This document shows, in pieces, positions 24,985-34,088 of a DNA stretch of 64,000 nt. A program made the position numbers and the translations under genes. The notes below the pieces were generated by a model, which saw only the letters and a list, made by a program, of their open reading frames with translations, ran no database searches and was not told where the DNA came from. This stretch comes from Microbacterium sp. SLBN-146 (GTDB taxonomy: Bacteria > Actinomycetota > Actinomycetes > Actinomycetales > Microbacteriaceae): NCBI RefSeq assembly GCF_006715145.1, contig NZ_VFMR01000001.1, positions 1,984,001 through 2,048,000 of the forward strand, read 5' to 3'. Each line of letters starts with the position of its first letter. Positions within the stretch are counted from its first letter, which is position 1.

Positions 24985-25146
24985 ATGACCGACCGTGCGG
25001 GCACGAACGAACCGGGTGGCTCCGACGAACTGGAAGCCGCGCGCGATGCTCTCGTGGGCGACGCCGGGCAGACGACGGTGAGCGCCGAGATCGACGAACT
25101 TCGCCGCGAGATCCTGATTGCGCGCAAGGGTCGCACGCGCGAGTAG
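24985..25146 (+). CDS. Short protein of unknown function
   Basis: A 53-residue acidic reading frame (MTDRAGTNEPGGSDELEAAR, then DELRREILIARKGRTRE). It is helical, with a basic tail. It has an ATG at 24985 after a plausible upstream TATTCT element, and it is closed off by the hairpin terminator at 25162-25193, which supports that it is expressed. No family is recognised. Confidence 0.55.
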   Translation: MTDRAGTNEPGGSDELEAARDALVGDAGQTTVSAEIDELRREILIARKGRTRE

Positions 25147-25161
25147 GCCGCGAGTAAGCAC

Positions 25162-25193
25162 AGATGCCCCCTGGTCGAAACCAGGAGGCATCT
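25162..25193. terminator. Bidirectional hairpin terminator between convergent genes
   Basis: 14-bp inverted repeat with one mismatch (25162-25175 with 25180-25193) and a CGAA tetraloop, 16 bases past the stop at 25146. It lies between that gene and the convergent carboxypeptidase, which ends at 25283. Confidence 0.85.
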
Positions 25194-25282
25194 GCTCTCA
25201 GGGGGCCCTTGCACAAACCCACTGGAGAGGCGAGCCGGCCGAGGTGTCGGGGACCTCGGCCGGCACCGCCCCAGTCGGGGGA

Positions 25283-28200
25283 CTAGTTGAGGGTGAAGGT
25301 GAGCGTCTTGGCGTTGCCCGCGACGTCGTAGACGACGAGGGTGTTCACGCCGGAGACTCCGCCGAATGCACCGACCTTGACGAAGTTCAGATCAGACCAC
25401 GCGTTGTTCGTGAGGTCTTTCATGACTCCGTTGAGGGTCAGCTTGTCGATCTTGCCCGCGTCGTTGAGCTTGAAGCTCACGAGCGAGTAGGTGCCGTTCG
25501 CGCCGACCGTCTCGTTCGCGCCCGTCTTGACCGTGACGTTCGGTGCCGTCGTGTCGATCGAGAAGGCGAACGTGCTGGTCTGCGAGATGAGTCCCTTCAG
25601 ATCCTGCGCGTTGTACTTCACCGTGTAGTTGCCCTCGGGAAGCGTGACGGTCGCGCTGTGCGACGCGGCCTTCGCTCCACCGGCGGCGGTTTGCGTGGAC
25701 TTCACGAGCGTGCCGTCCTTGTAGATGTTCGCCACGATCCGCTGGAGCCCGTGGTTGTCGGTCGCGTCGACCTTGACCTCGAGCTTCTGGAAAGGCCCTG
25801 CCGTGGTCGGCGACACCAGGGTCACCTGCGGCTTGGTCTTGTCCGTGATCGTGAAGGCGAACTGCTGGGTCTGCGACAGGTTGCCGGCGAGGTCACGCGT
25901 GTTGTAGCGCAGCGTGTAGTCGCCGAGCGGCAGGCCACCGTTCACGACGGTCGACAGGTCGATCGTGTGGGTCGCCGACGCGGCACCGTCCGCCTTGAGC
26001 TGCGTGCTCTTGAGGAGCGCGCCGTTCTGGTAGATGTTGCCGACGACGACATCCAGACCGGTCTCGGCGTCGCGGGCCTCCAGCACGAGCGAGTTAGCGT
26101 TGCCGTCGATCTCCGGAGAGGTCGGGCTCGTCAGCTCGATGACGGGCTTGGAGGTGTCCTGCGACTTCGAGTAGTCCAGCGCGACGCGCATGAGCTCGAC
26201 GATGCCGTTGGCGTACTCCTGCGACTCGGGGTGAGCCGCCGCGCCGTTGGGGTTGTCGCTCTCGAAGGGGGGCTGGAACTGCGATCCCACTTCGAAGTTC
26301 CACGCGTAGATGCCGTACTTGTACCACATCATGTCGCCCGAGTTTCCGGCGGCCGAGTACAGCACGTCGACGATCGGACCCGTGCGGGCCGGCGTCACGG
26401 ACAGCCCGCGGTAGCGCTTGATCTCCGAAAGGATGCGCTCCGACGACTCCCAGAAGTAGGCCTCGTCCTCAGCGCTCGGACGCGGAGCCGACTCGCGACC
26501 GGGCAGCTTGTACGCGCCAGGCGACCACATGAAGTAGTTGCCCGAGCTGTGGATGTTCATGGCGAACTTCAGCTTGGGGTTGTTCGCAGCGACCCAGTCG
26601 ACGTTCCGCGACTCCGGCTCGCTGAGCTCCGACGGTCCCGCGTAGGTGTCGCTCGTGCACGACGACGATGCGCCCGAGTAGCCGTCCGTGAGGCTGTACG
26701 TGTCGTAGTTGCGGTTGACGTCCACGCCCCACGCGTTGCGGGCGTTGAAGTCGATCGACGTCGAGGTCGTCCCGTGGCAGTGGTTGGTCATGTTCCGGCG
26801 CTGCGACGCGTAGTCGTAGAACGAGTAGTGACCGCCGTCGGGGTTGACCGACGGGAGGATCCAGATGTCCAGGTTGTTGACGAGTTCCTTGACCTTGCCG
26901 TTGTGCGCGTAGTTGCGCAGGAGGCGCTCCGCGGTCTCGATCGTGACGAGCGGCGGCACCCATTCACGCGCGTGCTCCTGCGCGTAGGCGAGGACACCCG
27001 GCTTCGATCCGTCACGGACGGCGCCGATGCGGATCGCGTATACGGGGTGCGGGTCGCGCGACACGGATGCCGGAGCGTTGAGGCCGTCCGTCAGGGTGAC
27101 GGTGCCCGCCACGACGACGGACGCGCCCGCGTTGCCGCGGTACGTGTACGCGTCGATGAGCTCGTGTGCGGCGGCGGACCCGTTGATCGCGGCCACGACG
27201 TCCGCCGCGGTGCTCGTGATCGCACCCGCTGCGTCGGTCGCAGGGTTGACGGTCACCGTGGTGCCCGTGACTCCGACCGACAGAGGAGCGTTCGCACCAG
27301 CGGGCTCGGCGATCGTGACGACGATGCCGTTGCCGCCTTCGTGTCCCCACGCGTGAGAGTCGATGCCGACGCGGTTGGCGTTGGACGTGCCGAGCACACC
27401 TTGGGCGAGGCGACGGTAGCCGTTGGTCTTGTAGGGCAGTTCGACGATCTCGGCGATCGAGGGGAACTCCGCCGCGAGGGCCTTGATGCGGTCGTAGAGC
27501 TCTGTCGGCGTCAGGTACGACGAGATGAAGTCGGTCTCGTAGTTGGGGCCGAAGACGTCGTCACCGTCGATGGGGAGCCAGTCGCTGACGGTCGCCTCGG
27601 CGGTCTGGCCGGTGGGGCTCGTGACGCGGACCTTGTCCGGGCGCGTCGTGACCGTCGTTGCTCCGCGGTGCTTGACGTAGACGCTCGCGTCGACGAATCG
27701 CGTGATGTTCTGCGTGCCGCCGGAGCCCATCTCGGTTCCCGGCCCGTTGTCGCGCTCGACGACCATCGGAGCCGTGTTGGTCTGGCCGTCGGCGAAACGC
27801 GCCTCGACGGACAGGTAGCCGACGCCGAACGAGGTGTAGTAGTCGGCCCGGAGGATTTCGACATCGGCGACGTTGGCCGCCATGCTCCGCGCCTGGAAGG
27901 CGAGGTTCTCGGCGACGGCCGCGGACCGGGTGGCTTCGCGCTCGGCGAGGACCTCCTGCGTGTCCTGTTCCGTGTAGAGAGCGGCTCCGAAGGTGAATCC
28001 CCGTGCTTCGAGCGCTTCGACCTGGCTCGGGGTGACGATGGCGCTCACCGTGAGCGACCCGTCGTCGTTCGTGTCGACGCCGTGGTCGAGGTCGATGCCG
28101 GTCGACACGAGGCGGTCGAGTTCGGACGTGTCGGGAACGGTGATCTCCATGACGCTGACAGCTTCGTCAGCCTCACGGAGGAGATCGAGGCGTTCTTCGT

Positions 28201-28309
28201 CCGTGCCGACGGCGGCACCGGGGGTGAGCGTGGACAGGAGCAGGCCTGCGAGGGCGGCCGCGACGGAGACACCTCCGACAGCTCTTCTTCTTCGTACTGC
28301 AGACAACAA
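25283..28309 (-). CDS. Secreted M14 zinc carboxypeptidase with C-terminal Ig-like repeats
   Basis: A 1,008-residue exported enzyme. A signal peptide (residues 1-~34) and N-terminal prodomain (~40-250) precede the peptidase. Catalytic residues: zinc ligands in QEHAREW (His446, Glu449) and NIHSSGN (His587), substrate Arg/Asn in VDVNRNYD, and general base in NFEVGSQ (Glu673). An extra ~110-residue segment (~315-425) sits between the start of the catalytic domain and the first zinc motif. Residues ~720-1008 are three beta-sandwich repeats (KPVIELTSP, KPQVTLVSP, APNVTVKTG), probably wall or substrate binding. It should remove C-terminal residues from peptides outside the cell. The start is a TTG at 28309 behind AGAGAGGGG. 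Confidence 0.92.
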   Translation of the reverse strand: MLSAVRRRRAVGGVSVAAALAGLLLSTLTPGAAVGTDEERLDLLREADEAVSVMEITVPDTSELDRLVSTGIDLDHGVDTNDDGSLTVSAIVTPSQVEALEARGFTFGAALYTEQDTQEVLAEREATRSAAVAENLAFQARSMAANVADVEILRADYYTSFGVGYLSVEARFADGQTNTAPMVVERDNGPGTEMGSGGTQNITRFVDASVYVKHRGATTVTTRPDKVRVTSPTGQTAEATVSDWLPIDGDDVFGPNYETDFISSYLTPTELYDRIKALAAEFPSIAEIVELPYKTNGYRRLAQGVLGTSNANRVGIDSHAWGHEGGNGIVVTIAEPAGANAPLSVGVTGTTVTVNPATDAAGAITSTAADVVAAINGSAAAHELIDAYTYRGNAGASVVVAGTVTLTDGLNAPASVSRDPHPVYAIRIGAVRDGSKPGVLAYAQEHAREWVPPLVTIETAERLLRNYAHNGKVKELVNNLDIWILPSVNPDGGHYSFYDYASQRRNMTNHCHGTTSTSIDFNARNAWGVDVNRNYDTYSLTDGYSGASSSCTSDTYAGPSELSEPESRNVDWVAANNPKLKFAMNIHSSGNYFMWSPGAYKLPGRESAPRPSAEDEAYFWESSERILSEIKRYRGLSVTPARTGPIVDVLYSAAGNSGDMMWYKYGIYAWNFEVGSQFQPPFESDNPNGAAAHPESQEYANGIVELMRVALDYSKSQDTSKPVIELTSPTSPEIDGNANSLVLEARDAETGLDVVVGNIYQNGALLKSTQLKADGAASATHTIDLSTVVNGGLPLGDYTLRYNTRDLAGNLSQTQQFAFTITDKTKPQVTLVSPTTAGPFQKLEVKVDATDNHGLQRIVANIYKDGTLVKSTQTAAGGAKAASHSATVTLPEGNYTVKYNAQDLKGLISQTSTFAFSIDTTAPNVTVKTGANETVGANGTYSLVSFKLNDAGKIDKLTLNGVMKDLTNNAWSDLNFVKVGAFGGVSGVNTLVVYDVAGNAKTLTFTLN

Positions 28310-28671
28310 AGTGCATCCCCTCTCTGGGCGCGCGTTCGTAGGACGGGCGAACTCGGAGTGGTGCGGAGGCGAATCGATGCAGACACTCCGACGTCGAGGC
28401 CGTGATCAACCGGGGGGTCGAGCGGGTCGCGGCGTGACCAATGTCTATCGGGTGGATAGATCCAGGTCAAGCGATTCTTGTGAATTGCCTGAAAGATGAC
28501 GAGCGGAGTGCTTAGTCCGCATCGCCGAGCGCGGTCAAATTGTCGCGATGCGACAGCCGGATAGCGGCATCATGCCCGATGTCGACAACGATGGCGTCGA
28601 CGCGGATGGCGGCGGTCACTCCCGGACACGACACGGGGATCTCTCGCCACTTTCAGGATATCGCCCGGGTG
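28310..28671. other. Intergenic region between the carboxypeptidase and helR
   Basis: Carries the promoters of two divergent genes. A CTATC-N5-GATAG dyad lies near 28445-28459 and an AT-rich patch (GATTCTTGTGAATT) at about 28474-28487, close to where the carboxypeptidase promoter should be. A 43-codon plus-strand frame (28572-28703) runs through the regulatory element before helR but lacks a ribosome site, and I do not call it a gene. Confidence 0.4.
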
Positions 28672-28690
28672 GGGGCTTGCCACAAGGCCC
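28672..28690 (+). promoter_or_regulatory. Rifamycin-associated element (RAE) upstream of helR
   Basis: The 19-bp imperfect palindrome GGGGCTTGCCACAAGGCCC matches the known RAE consensus (GGGGCTTG...CAAGGCCC), which occurs before rifamycin-resistance and RNA-polymerase-protection genes in Actinobacteria. It lies 25 bases before the helR start. It is linked to induction by RNA polymerase inhibitors. Confidence 0.85.
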
Positions 28691-28715
28691 TGGTCCGGGT
28701 TGAGAATCGGTCCTC

Positions 28716-30902
28716 GTGACAACTCGTGAGACCACCGCCTTCGATCTTCCCGACCGGCTCGGGGCGAAACGCGCGCCCGCGCTCATCGCCGACGACGACG
28801 AGCACTTCGCCGCGATCGGCGAGGCGCTCGCTCTGTCCCGAGCAGAGACGGCGCGACGCATCGAGGACGCCCGTCGGCGACCGGCGGGATCCGGTGAGGG
28901 GGCGCTCGAACGGGATCTCGAGGTCCACCGGCTCTCCGCACAGCAGCGCACCCTCGAGCGCTACGGGCTCGACGTGTGCATCGGCCGGATGACACGCGCC
29001 GGCGTGGCGGACAGCGAGTCGTTCACGCGCGCCCCGCGGGTCTACATCGGTCGGACGGGCATGACGGATGCCGGGGGCCGGAGGCTCCTCGTCGACTGGC
29101 GGGCGCCCGCCGCGGAACCCTACTTCTCCGCGACGCCCGCCCGGCCGATGGGATTCGCCGCGCGGCGCCGCTACCGCTTCACCGGCGGGCGGGTGAGCGA
29201 CTACTGGGACGAAGCGCTCACCGACGACATCGCCTCCACGGCGGCGCTCGATGACGAATCCGCCTTCATCGCGAGCCTCGGCGCTCAGAGGTCGCCGCAG
29301 ATGCGTGACGTGCTGAGCACGGTGCAGGCCGACCAGGATGCCATCATCCGCGCCGATTCTCATGGTGCGCTCGTCGTCGACGGTGGCCCCGGCACGGGAA
29401 AGACGGTCGTCGCCCTTCATCGCGCCGCATACCTGTTGTACGCCGATCCGCGGCTCGCGCCAGGACGTGGCGGCATCCTCTTCATCGGTCCCCACGAGTC
29501 GTACCTCGCCTACGTCGCGGACGTGCTGCCGAGTCTGGGTGAAGAGAGTGTGCGGATGTGTACGCTGCGCGACCTCGTTCCCGAGGGTCGTCGAGCTGCC
29601 GTCGAGCACGACCCGCGCGTCGCGGTCCTCAAGGGCGATGCTCGGTGGACAGCAGTGATCGACGCTGCGCTCGGCCGCTTCGAGCAGCCGCCGAACGAGT
29701 CGGTCCTCATCGAGACGCCGTGGATGGATGTCACGCTCGACCCGGACGACTGGGCGGAAGCATTCGCCGCCGTCGAACGCGGCACTCCGCACGATGCCGC
29801 CCGTGAGGACATCGTCGCGACCCTCGCCGACATCATCGTGGACCGGATGCGAGCGGGACGATCGGCGCCGGGAGTCCGCCGCTATCTCGAGCGATCGGAG
29901 TTGCTGACGGACGCTCTCGACGCATGCTGGCCGCTTCTGGATGCCCCGGCCCTCGTCGCCTCGCTGTGGGCATCGCCGTCGTTCCTGCGAGCGTGCGCCC
30001 CCTGGCTGTCGGACGAAGACGCACGGCTGCTTCACCGCGACGACATCGGAGCTGCAGAGCCCGACCGGCACGCGTGGACCGTCGAGGATCTCCCGCTGCT
30101 CGATGCGGCGCGGGCGCGCGTCGGTGATCCGACCGCGGCGCTGCGCACCCGTCGTCGCGATGCCGAGCTGGCTGCGCGGCGCGAGGTGATGGACCGTGTC
30201 GTAGACGACCTCATCGCGGGCGACGACAGCGACCTCCAGCTCATGTCGATGCTGCGGGTCGAGGATGCGCAGTACTCGCTCGTCGACGATGCGGGTCTCG
30301 CGCAGGTCGACACAGGACGCTTCGACGGGCCGTACGCGCACATCGTGGTCGACGAAGCTCAGGAGCTCACGGATGCGCAGTGGCAGATGGTGCTCCGGCG
30401 CTGCCCGTCGAGAAGCGTCACGATCGTGGGCGACCGGGCGCAAGCGCGGAACGACTTCGCCGAGTCGTGGGAGAAGCGTCTCGCGCGCGTCGGATTCCCA
30501 CACGTCGAGGTCGCGCATCTGACGGTCAACTACCGGACGCCGGAAGAAGTCACCGCCGTCGCCGAACCCGTCATCCGAGCCGCGATTCCCGACGCGAACG
30601 TGCCCGTTTCGGTGCGTCGGAGCGGTGTGCCGGTTCGGACGGCGCCGCGCGCCGATCTCGACGACATCGTCCAACAGTGGCTTGCGTCGCACGAGGACGG
30701 TATCGCGTGTGTCATCGGCGACCCCGCACAGGACGACAGCCCTCGCGTGCGGTCGCTCACCTCCGAGGGTGCGAAGGGCCTGGAGTTCGATCTCGTCGTG
30801 CTCGTCGACGACGGACGCGCCACGGCGGCCGACCGCTACGTGGCGATGACGCGCTCGACGCGAGAGCTCGTGATCGTCACCGACGCTACGCTCGAGGCGT
30901 GA
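28716..30902 (+). CDS. helR: HelR-type RNA polymerase-recycling motor ATPase
   Basis: A 728-residue SF1 helicase-like ATPase of the HelD/HelR group. The N terminus (DDEHFAAIGEALALSRAETA) is the coiled arm that enters RNA polymerase. Motor motifs: Walker A VDGGPGTGKTVVALHRAAYL, Walker B HIVVDEAQELTDAQW, VTIVGDRAQ, TVNYRTPEEV, AKGLEFDLVVLVDDG and YVAMTRSTREL. HelR proteins strip rifamycin-stalled RNA polymerase from DNA and give rifamycin tolerance. The size and the RAE at 28672-28690 separate it from plain HelD. It starts with GTG at 28716 and its stop shares a base with the acetyltransferase start. Confidence 0.93.
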   Translation: MTTRETTAFDLPDRLGAKRAPALIADDDEHFAAIGEALALSRAETARRIEDARRRPAGSGEGALERDLEVHRLSAQQRTLERYGLDVCIGRMTRAGVADSESFTRAPRVYIGRTGMTDAGGRRLLVDWRAPAAEPYFSATPARPMGFAARRRYRFTGGRVSDYWDEALTDDIASTAALDDESAFIASLGAQRSPQMRDVLSTVQADQDAIIRADSHGALVVDGGPGTGKTVVALHRAAYLLYADPRLAPGRGGILFIGPHESYLAYVADVLPSLGEESVRMCTLRDLVPEGRRAAVEHDPRVAVLKGDARWTAVIDAALGRFEQPPNESVLIETPWMDVTLDPDDWAEAFAAVERGTPHDAAREDIVATLADIIVDRMRAGRSAPGVRRYLERSELLTDALDACWPLLDAPALVASLWASPSFLRACAPWLSDEDARLLHRDDIGAAEPDRHAWTVEDLPLLDAARARVGDPTAALRTRRRDAELAARREVMDRVVDDLIAGDDSDLQLMSMLRVEDAQYSLVDDAGLAQVDTGRFDGPYAHIVVDEAQELTDAQWQMVLRRCPSRSVTIVGDRAQARNDFAESWEKRLARVGFPHVEVAHLTVNYRTPEEVTAVAEPVIRAAIPDANVPVSVRRSGVPVRTAPRADLDDIVQQWLASHEDGIACVIGDPAQDDSPRVRSLTSEGAKGLEFDLVVLVDDGRATAADRYVAMTRSTRELVIVTDATLEA

Positions 30903-31402
30903 TGCCCCGCCAGATCGACGACGCCATTCTCCGTACCGCGCAGCCGGGCGACGAAGCCGGCATCCTCTCCTGTATCCACGGCCTCGCCGAGTACGAACGC
31001 GAACCCGACGCCGTCGAGAACACGGTCGAGATGCTCACCGAGACGCTCTTCGGTGAGGCCCCCGCGGCGTTCGCGCACGTCGTCGAGCGCGACGGTGCGA
31101 TCGTGGGGATCGCCCTGTGGTTCCTGACGTATTCGACCTGGACGGGTCGACACGGCATCTGGCTCGAGGACCTCTTCGTCGATGAGAGTCAGCGCGGCCG
31201 CAGCTACGGTCGGGCGCTCATCGGTTCTCTTGCCCAGGTGTGCCTCGAGCGGGGCTACTCTCGCCTCGAATGGACCGTGCTCGACTGGAACGAGCTCGCG
31301 ATCGGCTTCTACCGCTCCATCGGGGCGACGCCCATGGACGAATGGACGACGCAGCGTCTCACGGGCGACGCGCTGGAACGATTCGCCCGCAGCGCGGGAT
31401 AG
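30902..31402 (+). CDS. GNAT-family N-acetyltransferase
   Basis: A 166-residue acetyl-CoA-dependent acetyltransferase. The GNAT core is visible: ILRTAQPGDEAGILSCIHGLAEYE, AIVGIALWFLTYSTW, then WLEDLFVDESQRGRSYGRAL (acetyl-CoA loop R/Q-x-x-G-x-G/A), and WTVLDWNELAIGFYRSIGAT. The sequence resembles the spermidine/thialysine acetyltransferase (SAT-like) group, but the acceptor is not certain. Start and helR stop overlap in TGATG, so it is translationally coupled to helR. Confidence 0.87.
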   Translation: MPRQIDDAILRTAQPGDEAGILSCIHGLAEYEREPDAVENTVEMLTETLFGEAPAAFAHVVERDGAIVGIALWFLTYSTWTGRHGIWLEDLFVDESQRGRSYGRALIGSLAQVCLERGYSRLEWTVLDWNELAIGFYRSIGATPMDEWTTQRLTGDALERFARSAG

Positions 31403-31452
31403 ACCGATCTAGGCTGGCGGGAGCGAATGGCGTCAGGCGAAGGAGGAACGTC

Positions 31453-31947
31453 ATGCCCCAGGTCCGCATCGCCGGAGTGGCGCTCGACGAGTCCGGCCAG
31501 CACGTTCTGCTGCTGAAGCCCATCGACCAGCTTCCGGGCGCGGGACGTATGCTCCCGATCTGGGTCGGCGCCCTCGAGGCGACCTCGATCCTCATCGCGA
31601 TCGAAGGTGCTGCGACGCCCCGTCCCCTCGCGCACGACCTCATGAAGGAGATGCTGGCGACGCTCGAGGCGACACTCGAGCGCGCAGAGGTGACGCGCAT
31701 CGACGATGGGACGTACTACGCCGAGCTGACGCTCGCGACGCCGCACGGCATCCGCACGATCGACGCCCGTCCCTCGGATGCCATCGCCCTGGCCGCGCGG
31801 GTCAACGCGCCGATGTGGGTCTCGGACAGTGTCATGGAGGATGCTGGTGTGCCCGACCTCATGGCGGACGAGACCGAGACCGAGGAGAGCGTCGAGGAGT
31901 TCACGCGCTTCCTGAACGAGGTCGACCCCGACGACTTCCGCGGCTGA
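31453..31947 (+). CDS. Bifunctional nuclease family protein (DUF151)
   Basis: A 164-residue protein of the BFN/DUF151 family. Hallmarks: LDESGQHVLLLKPIDQ, RMLPIWVGALEATSILIAIE and YYAELTL-(x)n-IDARPSDAIALAARVNAPMWV. The C-terminal acidic tail (DETETEESVEEFTRFLNEVD) is usual for the family. Plant BFN members have RNase and DNase activity; in bacteria the role is unknown. In many Actinobacteria the gene sits near MerR/FHA regulators, but not here. ATG at 31453 with a perfect AGGAGG site. Confidence 0.93.
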   Translation: MPQVRIAGVALDESGQHVLLLKPIDQLPGAGRMLPIWVGALEATSILIAIEGAATPRPLAHDLMKEMLATLEATLERAEVTRIDDGTYYAELTLATPHGIRTIDARPSDAIALAARVNAPMWVSDSVMEDAGVPDLMADETETEESVEEFTRFLNEVDPDDFRG

Positions 31948-31950
31948 GGC

Positions 31951-32682
31951 TCACCCCGGGGCGCGGCGGTAGAGCACCTCGGGTCGTCCGCGCGCGCCGA
32001 AGCGATGCGACGTCGTGACGAGGCCGCGCGCGATGAGGTGGTCGAGGTATCGACGGACGGTCGCGCGCGACGCGCCCGAGGCGTCGGCGATCGCTCGCAC
32101 GCTGATCGGCGTCGACGGGTGCAACGCGGCGAGGATGAGCTGGAGGGTCGCGAGGGAGAGTCCTTTGGGGAGGGCTTCCGGACTCGCCGCAGCCGGATCC
32201 GTGCGAGCTTGAGGCGCGAGTCCGGCGAGTCCGGCGAGGCCGACGAGTCCGTCGATCTCGCCCTGCGCCAACCCGACGCTGACTTCGCGCGGGCGGTCGC
32301 CCCGCGCGCGGCGATACTCGCCGAGGCGGTCCGCGAACGCTTCACGGGTGAAGGGCTTCACGAGGTAGCCCGCGACGTGCGCGGCGGCGGCCTGGCGGAT
32401 CGTGAAGGCGTCGCGTGCGGAGCTGATGACGAAGACGTCGACCTCCCAGTCGCGCAGCATCCGTATGCGGTGGAGCACCTCGATGCCGCTGAAGTCGGGG
32501 AGATTCATGTCGAGGAGGACGAGATCGACGCCGCTCGTCGTCGCGAGTTCCGCTCCCGCGCGCCCCGTCCGGGCGGTCCCGACGAGCACGAACCCTTCGA
32601 GCCCCGCGAGGTAGGACGAGTGGAGCCTCAGGACGGCGGGGTCGTCGTCGACGAGCACGACCCGGATGGTGGAATCCGTCAT
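31951..32682 (-). CDS. CitB/DcuR-type response regulator
   Basis: A 243-residue response regulator. The receiver (residues 1-~120) has the acidic pair VDDDP, the phospho-Asp in DLVLLDMNLPDFSG, and the Thr/Ser and Lys switch residues (VISSAR, GYLVKPF). The C-terminal part is a winged helix for CitT/DcuR-type DNA binding (PISVRAIADASGASRATVRR). It pairs with the overlapping sensor kinase and faces the divergent tctCBA operon, so it most likely controls tricarboxylate uptake. It ends 3 bases from the convergent BFN gene. Confidence 0.9.
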   Translation of the reverse strand: MTDSTIRVVLVDDDPAVLRLHSSYLAGLEGFVLVGTARTGRAGAELATTSGVDLVLLDMNLPDFSGIEVLHRIRMLRDWEVDVFVISSARDAFTIRQAAAAHVAGYLVKPFTREAFADRLGEYRRARGDRPREVSVGLAQGEIDGLVGLAGLAGLAPQARTDPAAASPEALPKGLSLATLQLILAALHPSTPISVRAIADASGASRATVRRYLDHLIARGLVTTSHRFGARGRPEVLYRRAPG

Positions 32683-33965
32683 CGCCTCACCCCCGGCGCG
32701 GGCATCTCGACGGTGAATCGCGCACCGCCGAGGTCAGACGTCCCCACCGTGACGTCGCCGGATCGCGCGCGCACGTGACGTCGAACGAGATCGAGCCCGA
32801 CACCGCGGTCGCCGCCCGACTTGCTCGACACTCCGCGCTGGAAGATCCGCGCGAGGTCGGAGGGCTCGATCCCCGGTCCATCGTCCGAGACGTCGATCAC
32901 GATGCCGTGTTCGTCAGCACCCACGAAGACCTGCACGCGACCTTCCGGGGAGACGGCCTCGAGCGCGTTGCGGCAGAGGTTCGCGATGACGCTGAAATCC
33001 CCGTCGTCGAGGATGCCCCTCGGAGCGGACGACGCGGGATCGACGTCCAGGCGCACCCCGCGAGCCGTCGCGTCGGCGCTGAGGCCGTCGAGGAGGGCGC
33101 GAAGCGCGGGGTCGTCGAGGGAGAGGAGGCGGGGCGAGAAGACGCCGTGCCCGTCGGCGGAAGGGCCTCCTGACGAGTCGACTGGCACGATTCCGCCGAT
33201 GTACTCGAGTGCCTCGGTCGTCTCGCCGTCGGCGACGAGGCCGCGGATGACGTGAAGACGCGTGTGGAACTCGTGCGTCTGGTCGCGCAGAGCCGCCGCG
33301 ATGAGCCGCTGCGTCTCGAGTTCTCGGACGCCGCGCTCGAGCCGCCGCAGCCGACGCCCGACGAACGCCGTGATCACGCCGCTCAGCCCGAAGCCGACGA
33401 CGAGCGAGCCGACGACCCAGGGCAACAGCCCGCGGACGGCGGCGTCGAAGGCAGTGGAGATGTCGCTCTCGAGGATGCCGACAGAGGCGGTTCCGACGAT
33501 GGTCGAACCGTCGACGACGGGCACCTTCGCCCGCAGCGTGGGCCCGAGCGTGCCGATCTCTGTGCCCACGAAGGTCTCGCCGGCGAGCACCTCGCTCGGA
33601 TCGGTCGATACCGGGAGCCCGCGCTCGGACGGTGTCGGGTGAGTGAGTCGGATGCCCGCGGCATCCGTCACGACGACGTAGTCGACGCCGGCCGCCTCTT
33701 CGATGAGGTCGGCGAGCGGCTGCAGTTCGCGCATCGCGGCATCCCTGTCGCCTTGCACGGCGGACTTCACCTGCGCGAGACCGGCGAGGCTCTCCGACAC
33801 GTCGAGGACGCGCTCGGCCGTCGCCGAACGGATGCTGCGCTCCTGCACGGCGATCGCGATGACGGTTGTGACGAGGACGCACACGAGGACGACGGCGAAC
33901 TGGACGACGAGGAGCATCGCCAGGCGCGTCCGCGTCGGCGGACTCGATGCGGCGGGCGTCGTCAT
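32679..33965 (-). CDS. CitA/DcuS-type sensor histidine kinase
   Basis: A 428-residue membrane kinase. TM1 is LAMLLVVQFAVVLVCVLVTT, followed by a ~130-residue extracytoplasmic PAS/PDC-type sensor (DYVVVTDAAGIRLTHPTPSE, GRL-type), and TM2 (LLPWVVGSLVVGFGLSGVI). The phospho-acceptor helix is ALRDQTHEFHTRLHVIRGL, the SpoOB-like form of this family. The ATPase has NLCRNALEAV (N box) and DVSDDGPGIEPSDL (G1). ATG at 33965 has a GAGGAGG site. It overlaps the response-regulator start (ATGA). The likely signal is an external di- or tricarboxylate. Confidence 0.92.
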   Translation of the reverse strand: MTTPAASSPPTRTRLAMLLVVQFAVVLVCVLVTTVIAIAVQERSIRSATAERVLDVSESLAGLAQVKSAVQGDRDAAMRELQPLADLIEEAAGVDYVVVTDAAGIRLTHPTPSERGLPVSTDPSEVLAGETFVGTEIGTLGPTLRAKVPVVDGSTIVGTASVGILESDISTAFDAAVRGLLPWVVGSLVVGFGLSGVITAFVGRRLRRLERGVRELETQRLIAAALRDQTHEFHTRLHVIRGLVADGETTEALEYIGGIVPVDSSGGPSADGHGVFSPRLLSLDDPALRALLDGLSADATARGVRLDVDPASSAPRGILDDGDFSVIANLCRNALEAVSPEGRVQVFVGADEHGIVIDVSDDGPGIEPSDLARIFQRGVSSKSGGDRGVGLDLVRRHVRARSGDVTVGTSDLGGARFTVEMPAPGVRR

Positions 33966-34088
33966 CGACACCTCCTCGGCGTGAGCATCAAAGAGCGCAA
34001 ATCGAAAAGGGCCGCACCTCTCGGTGGACCCGGTGTCATCCTACTCTCCACATCTGCCGCACAACGAGGTCGAAGCAGGAGGACGGAC

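Noticed and set aside
25118..28405. Very long plus-strand frame of 1,095 codons opposite the carboxypeptidase
   Set aside because: Arg/Val/Asp/Gly-rich antisense reading caused by high GC at third positions; the minus strand encodes a clear M14 enzyme.
28572..28703. 43-codon plus-strand frame (MPDVDNDGVDADGGGHSRT...) running through the RAE before helR
   Set aside because: No ribosome site, crosses a known regulatory palindrome, and the composition fits the GC bias; only worth noting as a possible leader peptide.
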